NCBI RefSeq assembly: GCF_030696805.1
Contig: NZ_JAUYRO010000117.1
Span: 1 to 64,000, forward strand
Source of the DNA: Methyloversatilis sp.
GTDB taxonomy: Bacteria > Pseudomonadota > Gammaproteobacteria > Burkholderiales > Rhodocyclaceae
Direction of reading: 5' to 3'
Length of the DNA: 64,000 nucleotides
Made by a program: the position numbers and the translations under genes. Positions 27,674-36,835 of the stretch are shown here, piece by piece (positions within the stretch are counted from its first letter, which is position 1; each line of letters begins with the position of its first letter). The notes beneath the pieces were generated by a model. It saw nothing but the letters and a program-made list of their open reading frames with translations. It did not search any database and was not told the origin of the DNA.

Positions 27674-28207
27674 TCAGCGTGCGTCGGCAACGCTGCGATA
27701 GACCGGACCCCACTGCGGGTGTCCCGCTTCAGCCGGCGTCAATGCAAATGCCGGGTCGGCGGCAAACGCGCGCTCGAATGACTGCCGGCAGGCCGCTTCG
27801 CGCTTGCTGATGCAGTGGATGAAGGCCAGGTACTTGTGTGCTCTCGCATGACTGGCGCGGCTGCGCAGCCCCGGACCCAGGCTCGACTTGAGCAGTTCGG
27901 CCGCTTCCGGGTAGCGAGCATCCTCATACTTTTTGATGCCCTCAGCCAGCAGTTCCTCTGCCGACGTCGCCCGTGCGGGGGCGGCGCTCGGGGAGGCCGC
28001 CGGTTTCGACGATGTTCTGGGCGTGTCACCTGTCGGCACCTTCGTTGCTGGTGGCTGACCCGACTTCGGTGCCGGCTTCGCCGTGTCCTGATCGAATACG
28101 GACACGATGCCGTCGACGCCCTTTTGCACCGTCGCACAGGCGGACAGCATGGATATGACCGCGACGAGCGCCCAGCAACGTGGCGCTCGCTTACTGACGA
28201 AAATCAT
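27674..28207 (-). CDS. TPR-like lipoprotein (TssQ-like)
   Basis: 177 residues. A lipoprotein signal with lipobox LSAC near residue 22-25 precedes a Pro/Ala/Thr linker and a C-terminal domain of TPR-like helices (EGIKKYEDARYPEAAELLKS and RAHKYLAFIHCISKREAACR) ending AEAGHPQWGPVYRSV. The last part resembles TssQ-type lipoproteins that accompany type VI secretion loci, but no T6SS gene is present here, so the resemblance should be treated as family-level only. Overlaps the upstream cyclase-like gene by 17 nt. Confidence 0.72.
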   Translation of the reverse strand: MIFVSKRAPRCWALVAVISMLSACATVQKGVDGIVSVFDQDTAKPAPKSGQPPATKVPTGDTPRTSSKPAASPSAAPARATSAEELLAEGIKKYEDARYPEAAELLKSSLGPGLRSRASHARAHKYLAFIHCISKREAACRQSFERAFAADPAFALTPAEAGHPQWGPVYRSVADAR

Positions 28208-29210
28208 GTCTGATCCTGGTTTCCTCGCCGGCTCTGACTTCGACCTGCTGTTTATGTGGCGCAAACGCCGGATTGCGGATTTCGAGTACGTGCTGGCCGG
28301 GTGCCAGCATGAGGTGGCGCTCAGGCGGTGCCGCACCATGATGCACACCGGCCACGCCCACCTCGCCCCAGGGCAGCACATTCACCCGCAGGGTACCGAG
28401 TCGCTCCGCATCTGTCGGCGCGCCGTTCTCGCGATCAGAAACGGTGCGCTGCGGTGCCGTTACGGGCGCTTGTACCACGCCCCCATGCCTGTCGTTCGCA
28501 GCCCGGCTGTCTTGCTCCGGCAGCGCTGCACGGATGACCATCGCGACGAGCAGGATGGCTCCCATGGTCAGCACCGTCACCAACGGCGGGCGCGAAAGGA
28601 GCCCCGCCAGCAGTGCCATCGACCGCGCGCCGGACTCGCCGCCAGCGTGCGGCTCGCTGTCCGGTCGCTCGGGCAGCGGGCTGTCGGTCAGGATGAACAC
28701 CTCGTGTTCGCGCAGCTGCGCGTCGGTGCGCACCCCCGCTGGTTCAAACAGATGCCTGCACGCATCCTGCCGGTTCGCCAGTGCCTCGACGAAGGCTCGT
28801 GTCGCGAAAACCCTGCCGACGCTGGCAAAGCCCGCGACGCGTTGTGCCACCCCGAGACCGTCACCGACGAGGTTGGGCGGCATCCCCGGTTCGCCGATCA
28901 GCATGACCGGTCCGTGGTGGATGCCTCCGCGCAGCGCGAGCGCCAGAGTGCCCGCGGTCGCGACCGCGTCGCGCACCCGGGCTGCACAGCGAAGCGCGTC
29001 GTCCGGGTCTTCGATGAACGTGACGGCCGCGCCGTCTGCGGTATCCAGGACGATGCGCGCCTGCGGGCTCACACCAGTCAATGCAGAGCCCAAGATCTGG
29101 TGGAAGCGCGCTCGCATCTGCGCCTGTTCGGCTACCGCTTTGTCCGGATAGCCGATGATGTCGATCACGACGATGCTGCATACCGCTGCGCTTGAGCCTT
29201 CGTGAGTCAT
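28191..29210 (-). CDS. Degenerate class III cyclase with membrane segment and PEGA-like tail
   Basis: 339 residues. Residues 10-175 resemble class III adenylate/guanylate cyclases (CSIVVIDIIGYPDKAV with metal Asp17; DTADGAAVTF with Asp59). In the VGDGLGVAQRV motif the catalytic Asn position is Gly120, while Arg124 remains, so activity is doubtful. A membrane helix follows (VTVLTMGAILLVAMVIRAAL), then a periplasmic C-terminal module resembling a PEGA domain (LRVNVLPWGEVGVAGVHHG). First gene of the lipoprotein-kinase set; a ligand-sensing scaffold is possible. Confidence 0.72.
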   Translation of the reverse strand: MTHEGSSAAVCSIVVIDIIGYPDKAVAEQAQMRARFHQILGSALTGVSPQARIVLDTADGAAVTFIEDPDDALRCAARVRDAVATAGTLALALRGGIHHGPVMLIGEPGMPPNLVGDGLGVAQRVAGFASVGRVFATRAFVEALANRQDACRHLFEPAGVRTDAQLREHEVFILTDSPLPERPDSEPHAGGESGARSMALLAGLLSRPPLVTVLTMGAILLVAMVIRAALPEQDSRAANDRHGGVVQAPVTAPQRTVSDRENGAPTDAERLGTLRVNVLPWGEVGVAGVHHGAAPPERHLMLAPGQHVLEIRNPAFAPHKQQVEVRAGEETRIRHDFRQ

Positions 29211-29443
29211 GTCCGGAGAAGCTGGAGATATCGTGTTCTTGGGGGCGGCGGAGAGCGTTCGTCCGGTTGGCCCGAAGCGGGCAGGGCGCGCGCCTGCCGC
29301 AGCCAAGACGCAGCAGTCACGATGGGCGCGCGATCGACCGTGTCTGATGGCATGCCTGCGCCGTATGTTCCCGGATCGGCCCCATTATTGCCGTAGGGCT
29401 GCAGCCCGTCGCCGGATCACAGGAGCCCGGGTGTGCGATCCGG
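29211..29443. other. Intergenic region without a clear gene
   Basis: 233 nt between the cyclase-like gene and the small HMA-domain gene. The only notable element is a 12-bp palindrome GGGCTGCAGCCC at 29396-29407. I see no convincing ORF or promoter. Confidence 0.5.
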
Positions 29444-29650
29444 TCAGCGCTGCACCGGAAAACCGCTGTCCTCGAGCGCGCGGCAGATATCGTCTTCCGA
29501 CACAAGAGGACTGTGCTCAACGCTGACCGTGCCGGTTTCCGGCGATACGTCGACGCTGTCTATCCCCGGGAGCTCATGGACGATGTTGACGATGTCGGCG
29601 GCACAGTCGGGACCTTCAACGCCTGACTCGATGATGACAGTGGTGTGCAT
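29444..29650 (-). CDS. Small heavy-metal-associated (HMA) domain protein with altered metal site
   Basis: 68 residues with the ferredoxin-like HMA pattern: MHTTVIIESGVEGPDCAADI, HELPGIDSVDVSPETGTVSV and a C-terminal ALEDSGFPV as in CopZ-type chaperones. The usual GMTCxxC is GVEGPDC, so the first metal-binding cysteine is replaced by Gly13 and only Cys16 remains. The fold is probably kept while Cu(I) binding may be weakened or lost. Start at 29650 is chosen because the family begins there. Confidence 0.72.
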   Translation of the reverse strand: MHTTVIIESGVEGPDCAADIVNIVHELPGIDSVDVSPETGTVSVEHSPLVSEDDICRALEDSGFPVQR

Positions 29651-29792
29651 GGTGTGGTCTCCAGCCAGTATCCGGTCTTCACAGGGACCCTGAGGCATCG
29701 TAGCTGCCCGGTGCATGGGGCGGGTCCGGGGGCATCAGGATCGCCGGCGAAACAGAACTTCACGCGCAAGGTTCAGGAAATTGTTCACAAGG

Positions 29793-29809
29793 TGTCGGTA
29801 AATCTTACA
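29793..29809 (+). promoter_or_regulatory. Candidate activator site for sigma-54 promoter (copy B)
   Basis: TGTCGGTAAATCTTACA, matching the motif at 23578 in 11 of 17 positions, including TGTCGG and TTACA. Its centre is 82 bp upstream of the -24 GG, about two helical turns further than in the other two loci. Role inferred. Confidence 0.6.
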
Positions 29810-29881
29810 CGGCACTGTGTGCTTCAATTTCGTCGATTCTCAACAGCCTGAAAAAAAAGAGTTTTTCAATAAAAAAATCGC

Positions 29882-29897
29882 TGGCACAGAACTTGCT
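29882..29897 (+). promoter_or_regulatory. Sigma-54 (-24/-12) promoter of the second PEP-CTERM gene
   Basis: TGGCACAGAACTTGCT is a full match to TGGCAC-N5-TTGCW, with GG at 29883-29884 and GC at 29895-29896. It ends 39 nt before the start codon and is the best of the sigma-54 sites in the window. Confidence 0.87.
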
Positions 29898-29936
29898 GCA
29901 GTTGATTCACGAAAACCCACAGCGTCAGGAGCTTCC

Positions 29937-30659
29937 ATGAAGTACGCCCTCAACTCAGTTGCTGCGCTCGTTGCACTCGCCAGCACTGCAGCTTTCGCTG
30001 CGCCGATCACGCCGTCAAGTACCGCTCTGCAAACCCTGTCGGCTGCCACCTTTGGCGGATCGGGCATTCCGAATACCGCAGTACAGGCGCTTGCAGTGGA
30101 TCCGACGATGGCAGATGTAACCATCGGTCTGACCGCACATCAGCGTTTCACCGGCCCGAATCTGGTCAATAACGGTACCAGCACTTTCGAAGCCTCGACC
30201 GGTGTGTCCGCTAACCCGCCGTCGTCGCCTGCCGATCCCTACGCATTGTGGAACTTCGCGTTCTATGTGGGTGGTGACGACATTTCGAATTACGTGTTCC
30301 GGTTGTACTACGACTTCGATCCGGCCAGCGGCACGGACGAAGCAAATCACGGCGTGATCGAGTTTCTCGGTTCGGCGTTGCAGGGTGCGGCGATCCAGAA
30401 TTCCTTTAATCTCGGCATGGACTTCCTCGCCACGAGCATCCCCGGCGTCATCACCGCACCTCTCGGGTCGTTCTCGCCGACGGTCGAAGGCGAATACACC
30501 TTCGCGCTGACCGCCATACTCGAGCGGGTTGAGGTGGGTCGCGTGGCCATTCTGGTCGACGTCAATAACCCCGGCACGGCGATTCCGGAACCTGGCACGC
30601 TTGCACTCGCCAGCCTCGCACTGCTCGGCCTCGCCGGCCTGCGCCGTCGCTTCAGCTGA
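29937..30659 (+). CDS. PEP-CTERM sorting domain protein
   Basis: 240 residues: signal peptide (MKYALNSVAALVALASTAAF, then AAP), a secreted beta-rich domain with no recognised fold (containing YALWNFAFYVGGDDISNYVF), and the exosortase signal IPEPGTLALASLALLGLAGL followed by RRRFS. The start at 29937 is set by CAGGAG upstream and the signal peptide; the longer frame from 29817 would cross the sigma-54 promoter. Monocistronic, closed by a terminator. Confidence 0.9.
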   Translation: MKYALNSVAALVALASTAAFAAPITPSSTALQTLSAATFGGSGIPNTAVQALAVDPTMADVTIGLTAHQRFTGPNLVNNGTSTFEASTGVSANPPSSPADPYALWNFAFYVGGDDISNYVFRLYYDFDPASGTDEANHGVIEFLGSALQGAAIQNSFNLGMDFLATSIPGVITAPLGSFSPTVEGEYTFALTAILERVEVGRVAILVDVNNPGTAIPEPGTLALASLALLGLAGLRRRFS

Positions 30660-30696
30660 CAGTCGCCTCCGCGCCCGAGCGCGGATGGTGGCCAAA

Positions 30697-30728
30697 CAAA
30701 AAGCCCGACCTCCAGGTCGGGCTTTTTG
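30697..30728. terminator. Bidirectional Rho-independent terminator
   Basis: A long perfect inverted repeat: AAAAAGCCCGACCT with AGGTCGGGCTTTTT. The flanking A and T runs allow termination of both the PEP-CTERM gene and the convergent ten-gene minus-strand operon. Confidence 0.92.
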
Positions 30729-30806
30729 TTTTTGCGGTGTCTCGTCGTGCCGCGCGCAGGGGTTCCCGCATGTCGCTTGCCGCCTGGCGTTGGCCGTGCG
30801 GGTACC

Positions 30807-32198
30807 TTACATCACCGTCGAATGCGGCTGGAGCGGATGTTCGAGCGTGTCGGAGATCAGGCGCAGCGCGATGTCGCAGTCGTCACGCGACATCGGGCCG
30901 CCGAGGCACACGCGTACCGCGTCCGGCGGCGTGCCATCGGTGCTGAAGGCGGCGCTGGCGACGACGCCAACGCCTTGCGCACGCAGGTAGGACGCAAATT
31001 CCACCATCGACCAGTCAGACGACAGGGGTAGCCACAGGTGAAAGCCTTCCGCTTGCGCCCGCATCGCGTGGCGGCCCAGATGACGTACGGCCAGTGACTG
31101 GCGGAAGACGGATTCGCTGCGGATGGCGTCCAGCATGGCGTCGGCCGTGCCGTCGTTGATCCAGCGCGTGGCCAGCGCATTGGTGACCGGCGAGCACATG
31201 ACCGTGGTGGCGCGCAGCGCGCCGGCCAGACGTTCCGCCTGGCGCGGGCCGGGTGCGTGCACGAAGGCCGAGCGCAAGCCGGCGCCGAAGCACTTCGACA
31301 GACCGGTGATGTAATAGGTGAGTGCCGGCGCCAGCGTGGCCAGCGGTGGTGGTGGGTCGCGCGGCAGCATGGCGTAGGCGTCGTCCTCGATGATGGGCAC
31401 GGCGTAGCGCAGCGCCACATCGGCCAGCGCTTCGCGGCGGGCACGGGTGACTGTCGCGGTGGTCGGGTTCAGCAGCGTCGGGTTGCAGTAAAGCGCGCGT
31501 GGCTTCAATGTCCGGCAGGCGTGTTCGAAAGCGTCGGCGCTGGGGCCGTCGTCGTCCAGCGACAGCGCATGCAGTTGCACGCCGAGCTGGGCAGCGATGG
31601 CCTTGATGCCCGGATAGGTCAGCGACTCGACGCAGATCAACTCGCCCGGTCGTGCCAGCAGCGACACCAGCGCAGTCAGCGCGGCATGGATGCCCGGGCA
31701 CACCAGCACACGTTCGACCGCGCACAGTGGCAGCCTGCGACGCAGCCACTGCACGCCGGCTGCGCGGTCGTCACGCGTGCCGCCGAAGTCCTGATAGCGC
31801 AGCAGGTCGTACCAGTCGGACTGCACCATCACCTGCGCCGCACTGTCGCGCAGGCGCGCAATGAGCGCCGGGTCGTGCGGTTCGGGCGGCAGGTTCATCG
31901 TCATTTCGGCGCCGCTGCCGCCGCGCAGCGTCAGGCCGGGCGTGGCCCCGCGCACGAAGGTGCCCATGCCGGCGCGCGAATCGATCAGGCCGCGCTTGCG
32001 CGCCTCGGCATAGCCGCGCGCCACCGTCGTGTAATTCAGTTCCAGGTAGTCGGCCAGTTCGCGCAGCGTGGGCAGACGGTCGCGTGCGGCGAGCCGGCCG
32101 CTGCGCACGTCTTCGGCGATCAGGTCGGCGATCAGCAGATAGGCCGGCTTGTTGCTCGACCGGATACGCTTGAGCCAGATCTGCGCGGTCTTGTCCAT
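30807..32198 (-). CDS. MocR-type GntR/aminotransferase regulator
   Basis: 463 residues. An N-terminal GntR winged helix (RLPTLRELADYLELNYTTVA) is fused to a fold type I aminotransferase domain. The PLP lysine lies in YYITGLSKCFGAGLRSAFVH, and PIIEDDAYAMLPRDP carries the cofactor aspartate. MocR proteins regulate PLP, amino-acid or other nitrogen metabolism genes. It is the last gene of the nitrilase operon, sharing one base with the preceding stop, which suggests it controls or responds to this pathway. Confidence 0.88.
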   Translation of the reverse strand: MDKTAQIWLKRIRSSNKPAYLLIADLIAEDVRSGRLAARDRLPTLRELADYLELNYTTVARGYAEARKRGLIDSRAGMGTFVRGATPGLTLRGGSGAEMTMNLPPEPHDPALIARLRDSAAQVMVQSDWYDLLRYQDFGGTRDDRAAGVQWLRRRLPLCAVERVLVCPGIHAALTALVSLLARPGELICVESLTYPGIKAIAAQLGVQLHALSLDDDGPSADAFEHACRTLKPRALYCNPTLLNPTTATVTRARREALADVALRYAVPIIEDDAYAMLPRDPPPPLATLAPALTYYITGLSKCFGAGLRSAFVHAPGPRQAERLAGALRATTVMCSPVTNALATRWINDGTADAMLDAIRSESVFRQSLAVRHLGRHAMRAQAEGFHLWLPLSSDWSMVEFASYLRAQGVGVVASAAFSTDGTPPDAVRVCLGGPMSRDDCDIALRLISDTLEHPLQPHSTVM

Positions 32199-33058
32199 CA
32201 GTCGGCTCGTCGGGTGAAGCGCTTGCGGGTGATCACGTCGGCGATGCAGAGGCCGTCGGTGCGGCGCACGATGCGGCAGCGATGATGAAAGCCGTCCGGC
32301 TCAGCACCGGCGGACAGCAGTTCCACACGCACTGCTTCGCCCGGGTCGATGTTGCCGTGGAAATACAGCGCCCGCTCGGCGGTGACCGACGCGCGCAGGC
32401 CATACCAGGCGAACTCCGCACGGTCGACCAGGGCCTGGAAGGTGGCGAAGTACAGGAAGCCGGCGCCGTTGAAATCGCTGTTGGGGCAGGGCGTGAAGTC
32501 GAAGCTCCGAAGTACTTCACCTTCGTGGGTCGCGGTGCGGTGCGCCCGCCCGAGTGACTTCAGTTCGGCTGCGGCCGCCATCAGCGTGGTGTCGCCCGAC
32601 ATCGGGTCTTCGCTGCCCGGCAGCATCTGTGCCTTCGCGACGCTGCGGTTGCCGCCGCCCGGTTCGCGGCGCACCAGCGCGGACAGCAGCTCGATGCGCG
32701 CCACGCGCGTGCTGCCCATGCGCACCGTCTGCGCGCTGTAATGCTGCGCGCGGCCATGCGGCACCAGCCGCGCAAGCAGCGCGAAGGGTGCATGTTCGGC
32801 CACTGCATCGAGCTGCGCCTCGTGCAGTCGCACCGCGGTCAGCGCGGCATAGCTGCGGCGGCCTTCGATGTCGGAGAAGGCCGCCTCGTCCAGCCCCTGC
32901 GCGCGGGCGATGGCTATCCAGTGCAGGTGAGCGCATTCCTTCAGCAGCCAGTTCTCCGACAGGCCATACAGCGCGAGCTGAGGCATGCCGGCCTGATAGT
33001 GCTGCAGCAGCGCCAGCGTGGCGCGCGGCTGCAGATGAGCGGCGCCCTGCATCAGCAT
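32198..33058 (-). CDS. Pnap_2097/LnmK-type biosynthesis cluster protein
   Basis: 286 residues with hotdog-type segments ([20 protein letters not shown] and [20 protein letters not shown]). This matches the Pnap_2097/LnmK group, in which LnmK is a bifunctional acyltransferase/decarboxylase; the role of the group in nitrilase clusters is not known to me. Start 33058 overlaps the flavoprotein stop by seven nt; the upstream extension of this frame to 33361 is antisense to nothing recognisable and lies inside the flavoprotein gene. Confidence 0.7.
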   Translation of the reverse strand: MLMQGAAHLQPRATLALLQHYQAGMPQLALYGLSENWLLKECAHLHWIAIARAQGLDEAAFSDIEGRRSYAALTAVRLHEAQLDAVAEHAPFALLARLVPHGRAQHYSAQTVRMGSTRVARIELLSALVRREPGGGNRSVAKAQMLPGSEDPMSGDTTLMAAAAELKSLGRAHRTATHEGEVLRSFDFTPCPNSDFNGAGFLYFATFQALVDRAEFAWYGLRASVTAERALYFHGNIDPGEAVRVELLSAGAEPDGFHHRCRIVRRTDGLCIADVITRKRFTRRAD

Positions 33059-34326
33059 GTGATGGCCTCTTCCGGATGAGGATGCCGGACCGGGAAGGCT
33101 GCCACCTTCTCGGCCAGCCAGGCCGCGTCGCGCGCCACGCCGGAAAAGCGGCCCGAGCCCCAGGTGTGCAGCCAGGGCAGACCGAGGAAGTACAGGCCCG
33201 GTTGCTGTGTCACGCCGCGCACGTGCACCGGGTCGCCGCGGCCATTGAATACCGGTGCGTCCACCCAGCGGAAGTCGGGGCTGAAGCCGATGCACCAGAT
33301 GACGCTGGTGATGCGGCTGGCCGCGAGATCGAGCGTGCCGCGTTCGGCCGCCGGCTGCCACACCGGCTCGTACACCGACGGCGGCGGCGCGTCGATGCCG
33401 GCACCGGCGATGTATATGTCGATTGCAGCATTGATGCCGTTGTAGACGCGGTCCGCATTGTCGAGCGCGGCGCGCAGGCCGGGTTCGAAGTTGAGCGTCG
33501 TGCCGTTGAGGTCCTGCAGCAGGCCGTACAGTTCCATGCCGTCGAGCGCGAAGCGACGCAGATCGATATCGCGCCCGCCGTCGCGGCCGGTCACGTAGTG
33601 GTTGGTGTTGTCGCGCACGCCTTCGCGCAGCGGATGTTCGGTCACCGGCATGTCGTAGTAATTCATGTCAGCCAGCCAGTCGACCACGTCGCGCCCGCGG
33701 TAGAAGCGCGCGCAGCGCGGCGCATCGCCCACCGCCAGATGCACCTTGCGCCCCGCCAGATGCAGGTCTTCGGCAATCTGCGCGCCGGACTGCCCCGACC
33801 CGACGACCAGCACTTCGCCCGCGGGCAGCGCGGCCGCGCTGCGGTACTGCCCGGAATGCAGCTGCACGATGCCGGTCGGCAGGCGCTCGGCCAGCCGCGG
33901 CACGATGGGCTGGTGATAGCCGCCGCTGGCCACGACCACCTGGTCGGCCGTCCACTCGCCGTCCGACGTGATCACGTCGAAACCGTACTGCGCGAGCGGG
34001 CTGACGCGGCGCACCGCCACGCCTTCGCGGATCGGCGGCGCGACCTTGCGCCGGAAGGCGGCCAGGTACGCGTTGATTTCGTCCTTCCTCATGAAGCCGT
34101 GCGGCTCCGCGCCGTCGTACGGATGACCGGGCAGCGCGCACTGCCAGTTCGGCGTCACGAGGCAGAAGTTGTCCCAGCGCTGGGTGCGCCACACATGCAT
34201 CGCGCTGTGCTTTTCCAGCACCAGATGGTCGATGCCGACCTGCTGCAGGCAGTGGCTCATCGACAGGCCGGCCTGGCCGCCGCCGACGATGATGACGGGC
34301 AGGTGAGAAGGGGAGGAAGGGGACAT
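33052..34326 (-). CDS. MSMEG_0569-family flavin-dependent oxidoreductase
   Basis: 424 residues of the flavin-containing monooxygenase type. FAD-binding [20 protein letters not shown] lies at the N-terminus (residues 16-35), and the NADPH site [20 protein letters not shown] near 177-196. The segment [15 protein letters not shown] is conserved in this group. It is a fixed member of Nit1C clusters; Nit1C was linked to growth on cyanide as a nitrogen source in Pseudomonas fluorescens NCIMB 11764. ATG 34326 has GGAG upstream; GTG 34347, overlapping the previous stop, is an alternative. Confidence 0.85.
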   Translation of the reverse strand: MSPSSPSHLPVIIVGGGQAGLSMSHCLQQVGIDHLVLEKHSAMHVWRTQRWDNFCLVTPNWQCALPGHPYDGAEPHGFMRKDEINAYLAAFRRKVAPPIREGVAVRRVSPLAQYGFDVITSDGEWTADQVVVASGGYHQPIVPRLAERLPTGIVQLHSGQYRSAAALPAGEVLVVGSGQSGAQIAEDLHLAGRKVHLAVGDAPRCARFYRGRDVVDWLADMNYYDMPVTEHPLREGVRDNTNHYVTGRDGGRDIDLRRFALDGMELYGLLQDLNGTTLNFEPGLRAALDNADRVYNGINAAIDIYIAGAGIDAPPPSVYEPVWQPAAERGTLDLAASRITSVIWCIGFSPDFRWVDAPVFNGRGDPVHVRGVTQQPGLYFLGLPWLHTWGSGRFSGVARDAAWLAEKVAAFPVRHPHPEEAITC

Positions 34327-34343
34327 GGCTGTGACTCCGTGTT

Positions 34344-34631
34344 TCACTCGTCGAAGGCGAGCACTTCGATCTGTGCATCGGGCTGGGCGGCCCAGTGCGC
34401 AGCGCGTTGTTCGATGTCGGCCAGCTGGTCCAGCGCGGCCGAACAGGCGAATCCGTACTTCGCGCGCACCCGCTCGGACGCGATGTGCAGTGCCTCGCGC
34501 ACCGAAGGCATGAATTCGGCCAGCGGGTAACGGGTGCCCGGGGCGAAATAATCCTTGATCACCAGCGAGGGCGAATAGCAGCGGCTTTCGGTCTGATCGG
34601 GCCAGCGGACCCGGAAGTGCATGGCGGGCAT
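34344..34631 (-). CDS. MSMEG_0570-family nitrogen starvation response protein
   Basis: 95 residues: [20 protein letters not shown], then [19 protein letters not shown]. The small protein family is found only with Nit1C-type clusters and is annotated as nitrogen starvation response; the biochemical role is unknown. No signal peptide or membrane helix. It sits 13 nt after the glycosyltransferase gene. Confidence 0.82.
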   Translation of the reverse strand: MPAMHFRVRWPDQTESRCYSPSLVIKDYFAPGTRYPLAEFMPSVREALHIASERVRAKYGFACSAALDQLADIEQRAAHWAAQPDAQIEVLAFDE

Positions 34632-34644
34632 GGCGCAGATCTTT

Positions 34645-35829
34645 CTATATGGATGAAGGCAGAAGCCGTGACGCGCGGTACACGTCAGCATGACGCCGGG
34701 CGCTGGCCGGCCAGCTGAAGCGCCGGCACACCTCGGGCAGTTCGTAGCGCAGCGCGTCGGCGCGGCGCGGGTCGCAGGCGCGGCGCATGGCGCGGGCGAT
34801 CGACAGTGCGTCTTGCGGGTCGGCCCAGCTGGCATCGGTATCGCCCAGATATTCGGTGAAGGGCGCGATCGACGACACGACGACCGGCGTCCCGCTGGCC
34901 AGCGCTTCGAGCACCACCAGGCCGAAGCCTTCGCAGGTCGAGGCCATGACCAGCACGTCGGCGAGGCGGAACAGCGCGGGCATGTCGGCGTCGGCCAGCG
35001 TGCCGGCGATGACCACGTCGCGCGCATAGCCAACGGTCAGGCCGCTGTCGCGCAGGTCGGCCTGGAAGGCACGCGCATAGCCGTCGTGGTCGAGCAGGCT
35101 GGCGCCACCGGCGATCACCAGCTGCGCGCCGGGCAGTTCGGCCTTGAGCAGAGCGAAGGCTTCGAGCACGCGCCGCGTGTTCTTGCGCTCCTCCACGCCG
35201 CCGACGGCGAGGAATACCGGGCCGCGCCCGGCGGCTTCAGTGATGCCCAGCCGGTGCGCAAGGATGAGGTCGCCGTTGCCGGGCTGTGCCGAGTAGCGTT
35301 CGGTGTCGACGCCGTTGCTTACGCGATGCGCGTCGATACCGAAATCGTCAGCCAGTCGGTCGCGCCACAGATCGCTGACGCACAGCACGGTGCGCGCGCA
35401 CTGCACGCCGCGTGCCTGCCAGGCGGCGAGCCGGCTGTCGTCGAAATCGTCGAGGTGATGCACGGTGCGCACGAAGCCGTCGATCAGACCCTGATCTTCG
35501 AGTGCGGCCAGGGCATTGGCGCTGATGCTGTCCTGCGCATGCAGGATGTCGAACGGTTGGGCCGCCAGACGCGGCGCGAGGTGACCGACATAGGCGCCGA
35601 TGCGTTCGCTGACCATATCCACCACGCCGCCGGCGGTGCCGGCCACCGGCACCGCTTCGAAGCGGCAGGTCGGCGAGCGGAACAGGCGCTGCCCGGGGGC
35701 GGCCGGCGCGAACATCGTCACGTCGTGCCCGGCGCGTTGCAGCGCCTGCGCCAGTTCCAGCGTGTGCACGACGCCACCGCGCGGATTGACCGAATGGGTC
35801 AGCAGGGCTATGCGCAGCGCGTCAGACAT
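34645..35829 (-). CDS. MSMEG_0565-family glycosyltransferase
   Basis: 394 residues, GT-B fold of the family 4 type. N-terminal ALLTHSVNPRGGVVHTLELA and C-terminal donor site STCEGFGLVVLEALASGTPV with the E-x7-E pattern are visible; RTVLCVSDLWRDRLADDFG lies between. It presumably glycosylates an intermediate or product of the Nit1C pathway; substrate unknown. Start at 35829 overlaps the previous gene by eight nt. Confidence 0.86.
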   Translation of the reverse strand: MSDALRIALLTHSVNPRGGVVHTLELAQALQRAGHDVTMFAPAAPGQRLFRSPTCRFEAVPVAGTAGGVVDMVSERIGAYVGHLAPRLAAQPFDILHAQDSISANALAALEDQGLIDGFVRTVHHLDDFDDSRLAAWQARGVQCARTVLCVSDLWRDRLADDFGIDAHRVSNGVDTERYSAQPGNGDLILAHRLGITEAAGRGPVFLAVGGVEERKNTRRVLEAFALLKAELPGAQLVIAGGASLLDHDGYARAFQADLRDSGLTVGYARDVVIAGTLADADMPALFRLADVLVMASTCEGFGLVVLEALASGTPVVVSSIAPFTEYLGDTDASWADPQDALSIARAMRRACDPRRADALRYELPEVCRRFSWPASARRHADVYRASRLLPSSI

Positions 35830-36835
35830 GCTCGGCCTCCGCATTGGACCGGTCGTGCCGCGCCGCGAGAATGAAAGGCTGTTCGGCGACGTTCCAAAGC
35901 AGCGCGCGCTCATGCTGCTGCGTCAGCCAAACCTCGGGCGAGACGGTCACGCGGCCGATGCGCGCCGCGGCAATGTCCCGTTCGCCGAAGCGAGCGATGA
36001 CGCTGTCGGCATCGGCCGGACGCACCGCCAGCAGATAACCGAAGCTGGGGAAAGACAGCAGCCAGCGCAGCAGCGGCACGCCATCGGGACGCGGCACGGC
36101 ATCCAGATCGATGATCGCGCCGGCTTTCGAACACTCGAGCAGCATCAGCGCGGTGCCGATCAGCCCGGCCATGCTGACGTCCTTGCCGGCGTCGCACAGG
36201 CCTGCCTCTGCCAGCAGCGGCAGCAATTCGATGTCGCCGCGCAGGCGCTCGGCCGGTGCGCCGGTCGAGGCATTCCAGTACGGGTAAGGTTCTTCGTACG
36301 CGCCGCGCAGGTCGACCGCCAGGATCAGTTGGTCGCCCGGCTGCGCATCAAAACTGGTGATGAGTTTCTTCGCGCGGCCGAGGATGGCGACCGCCAGCTG
36401 GCCGTGCGCGGCGCGGTGATTGCTGTGGCCGCCGACGATGGGCACGCCGTAGCGCGCCGATGCCGCGGCCATGCCGTCGAGCACCGGTGACGAGGTGCGC
36501 GCGCCGTCGCTCCACAGCGCGTCCACCACCGCGATCGGTCGCCCGCCCATGGCGCAGATGTCGCTCACATTCACCATGACGCCGCAGTAGCCGGCGAACC
36601 AGGGCATGCGCGCGACGAACGCCTCGACCAGCCCTTCGATGGCGAACAGCAGCCAGCCCTCGCCCGATGGGTCGGCGATGGCCGCACAGTCGTCGCCGAC
36701 GGCCACGGCCTGCGCCATGTCCTGCATGCCGCCAGGCAGCGCGCGGCCGAGTGCCTGCATCACGTCGCCGATGTCGCGCTTGTGCGCGAAGCCGGGGCTG
36801 CCGCGCAGCGCGTCGACGAGGGCGTGCAGATTCAC
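35822..36835 (-). CDS. AIR-synthase-related protein (sll0787 family)
   Basis: 337 residues with the PurM/SelD/ThiL ATP-binding fold: VGDDCAAIADPSGEGWLLFA, then MVNVSDICAMGGRPIAVVDA, and a later GKDVSMAGLIGTALMLLECS. Such enzymes use ATP to activate an amide or acid. It is the C-terminal half of what is a single gene in some Nit1C clusters. The start is a GTG at 36835 overlapping the GNAT stop (GTGA). The long frame extension to 37366 lies in the GNAT gene and is not real. Confidence 0.85.
   Translation of the reverse strand: MNLHALVDALRGSPGFAHKRDIGDVMQALGRALPGGMQDMAQAVAVGDDCAAIADPSGEGWLLFAIEGLVEAFVARMPWFAGYCGVMVNVSDICAMGGRPIAVVDALWSDGARTSSPVLDGMAAASARYGVPIVGGHSNHRAAHGQLAVAILGRAKKLITSFDAQPGDQLILAVDLRGAYEEPYPYWNASTGAPAERLRGDIELLPLLAEAGLCDAGKDVSMAGLIGTALMLLECSKAGAIIDLDAVPRPDGVPLLRWLLSFPSFGYLLAVRPADADSVIARFGERDIAAARIGRVTVSPEVWLTQQHERALLWNVAEQPFILAARHDRSNAEAEHV

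Noticed and set aside
29396-29407. 12-bp palindrome GGGCTGCAGCCC
   Set aside because: Isolated, not near a promoter I can identify, and not repeated elsewhere in the window that I noticed.
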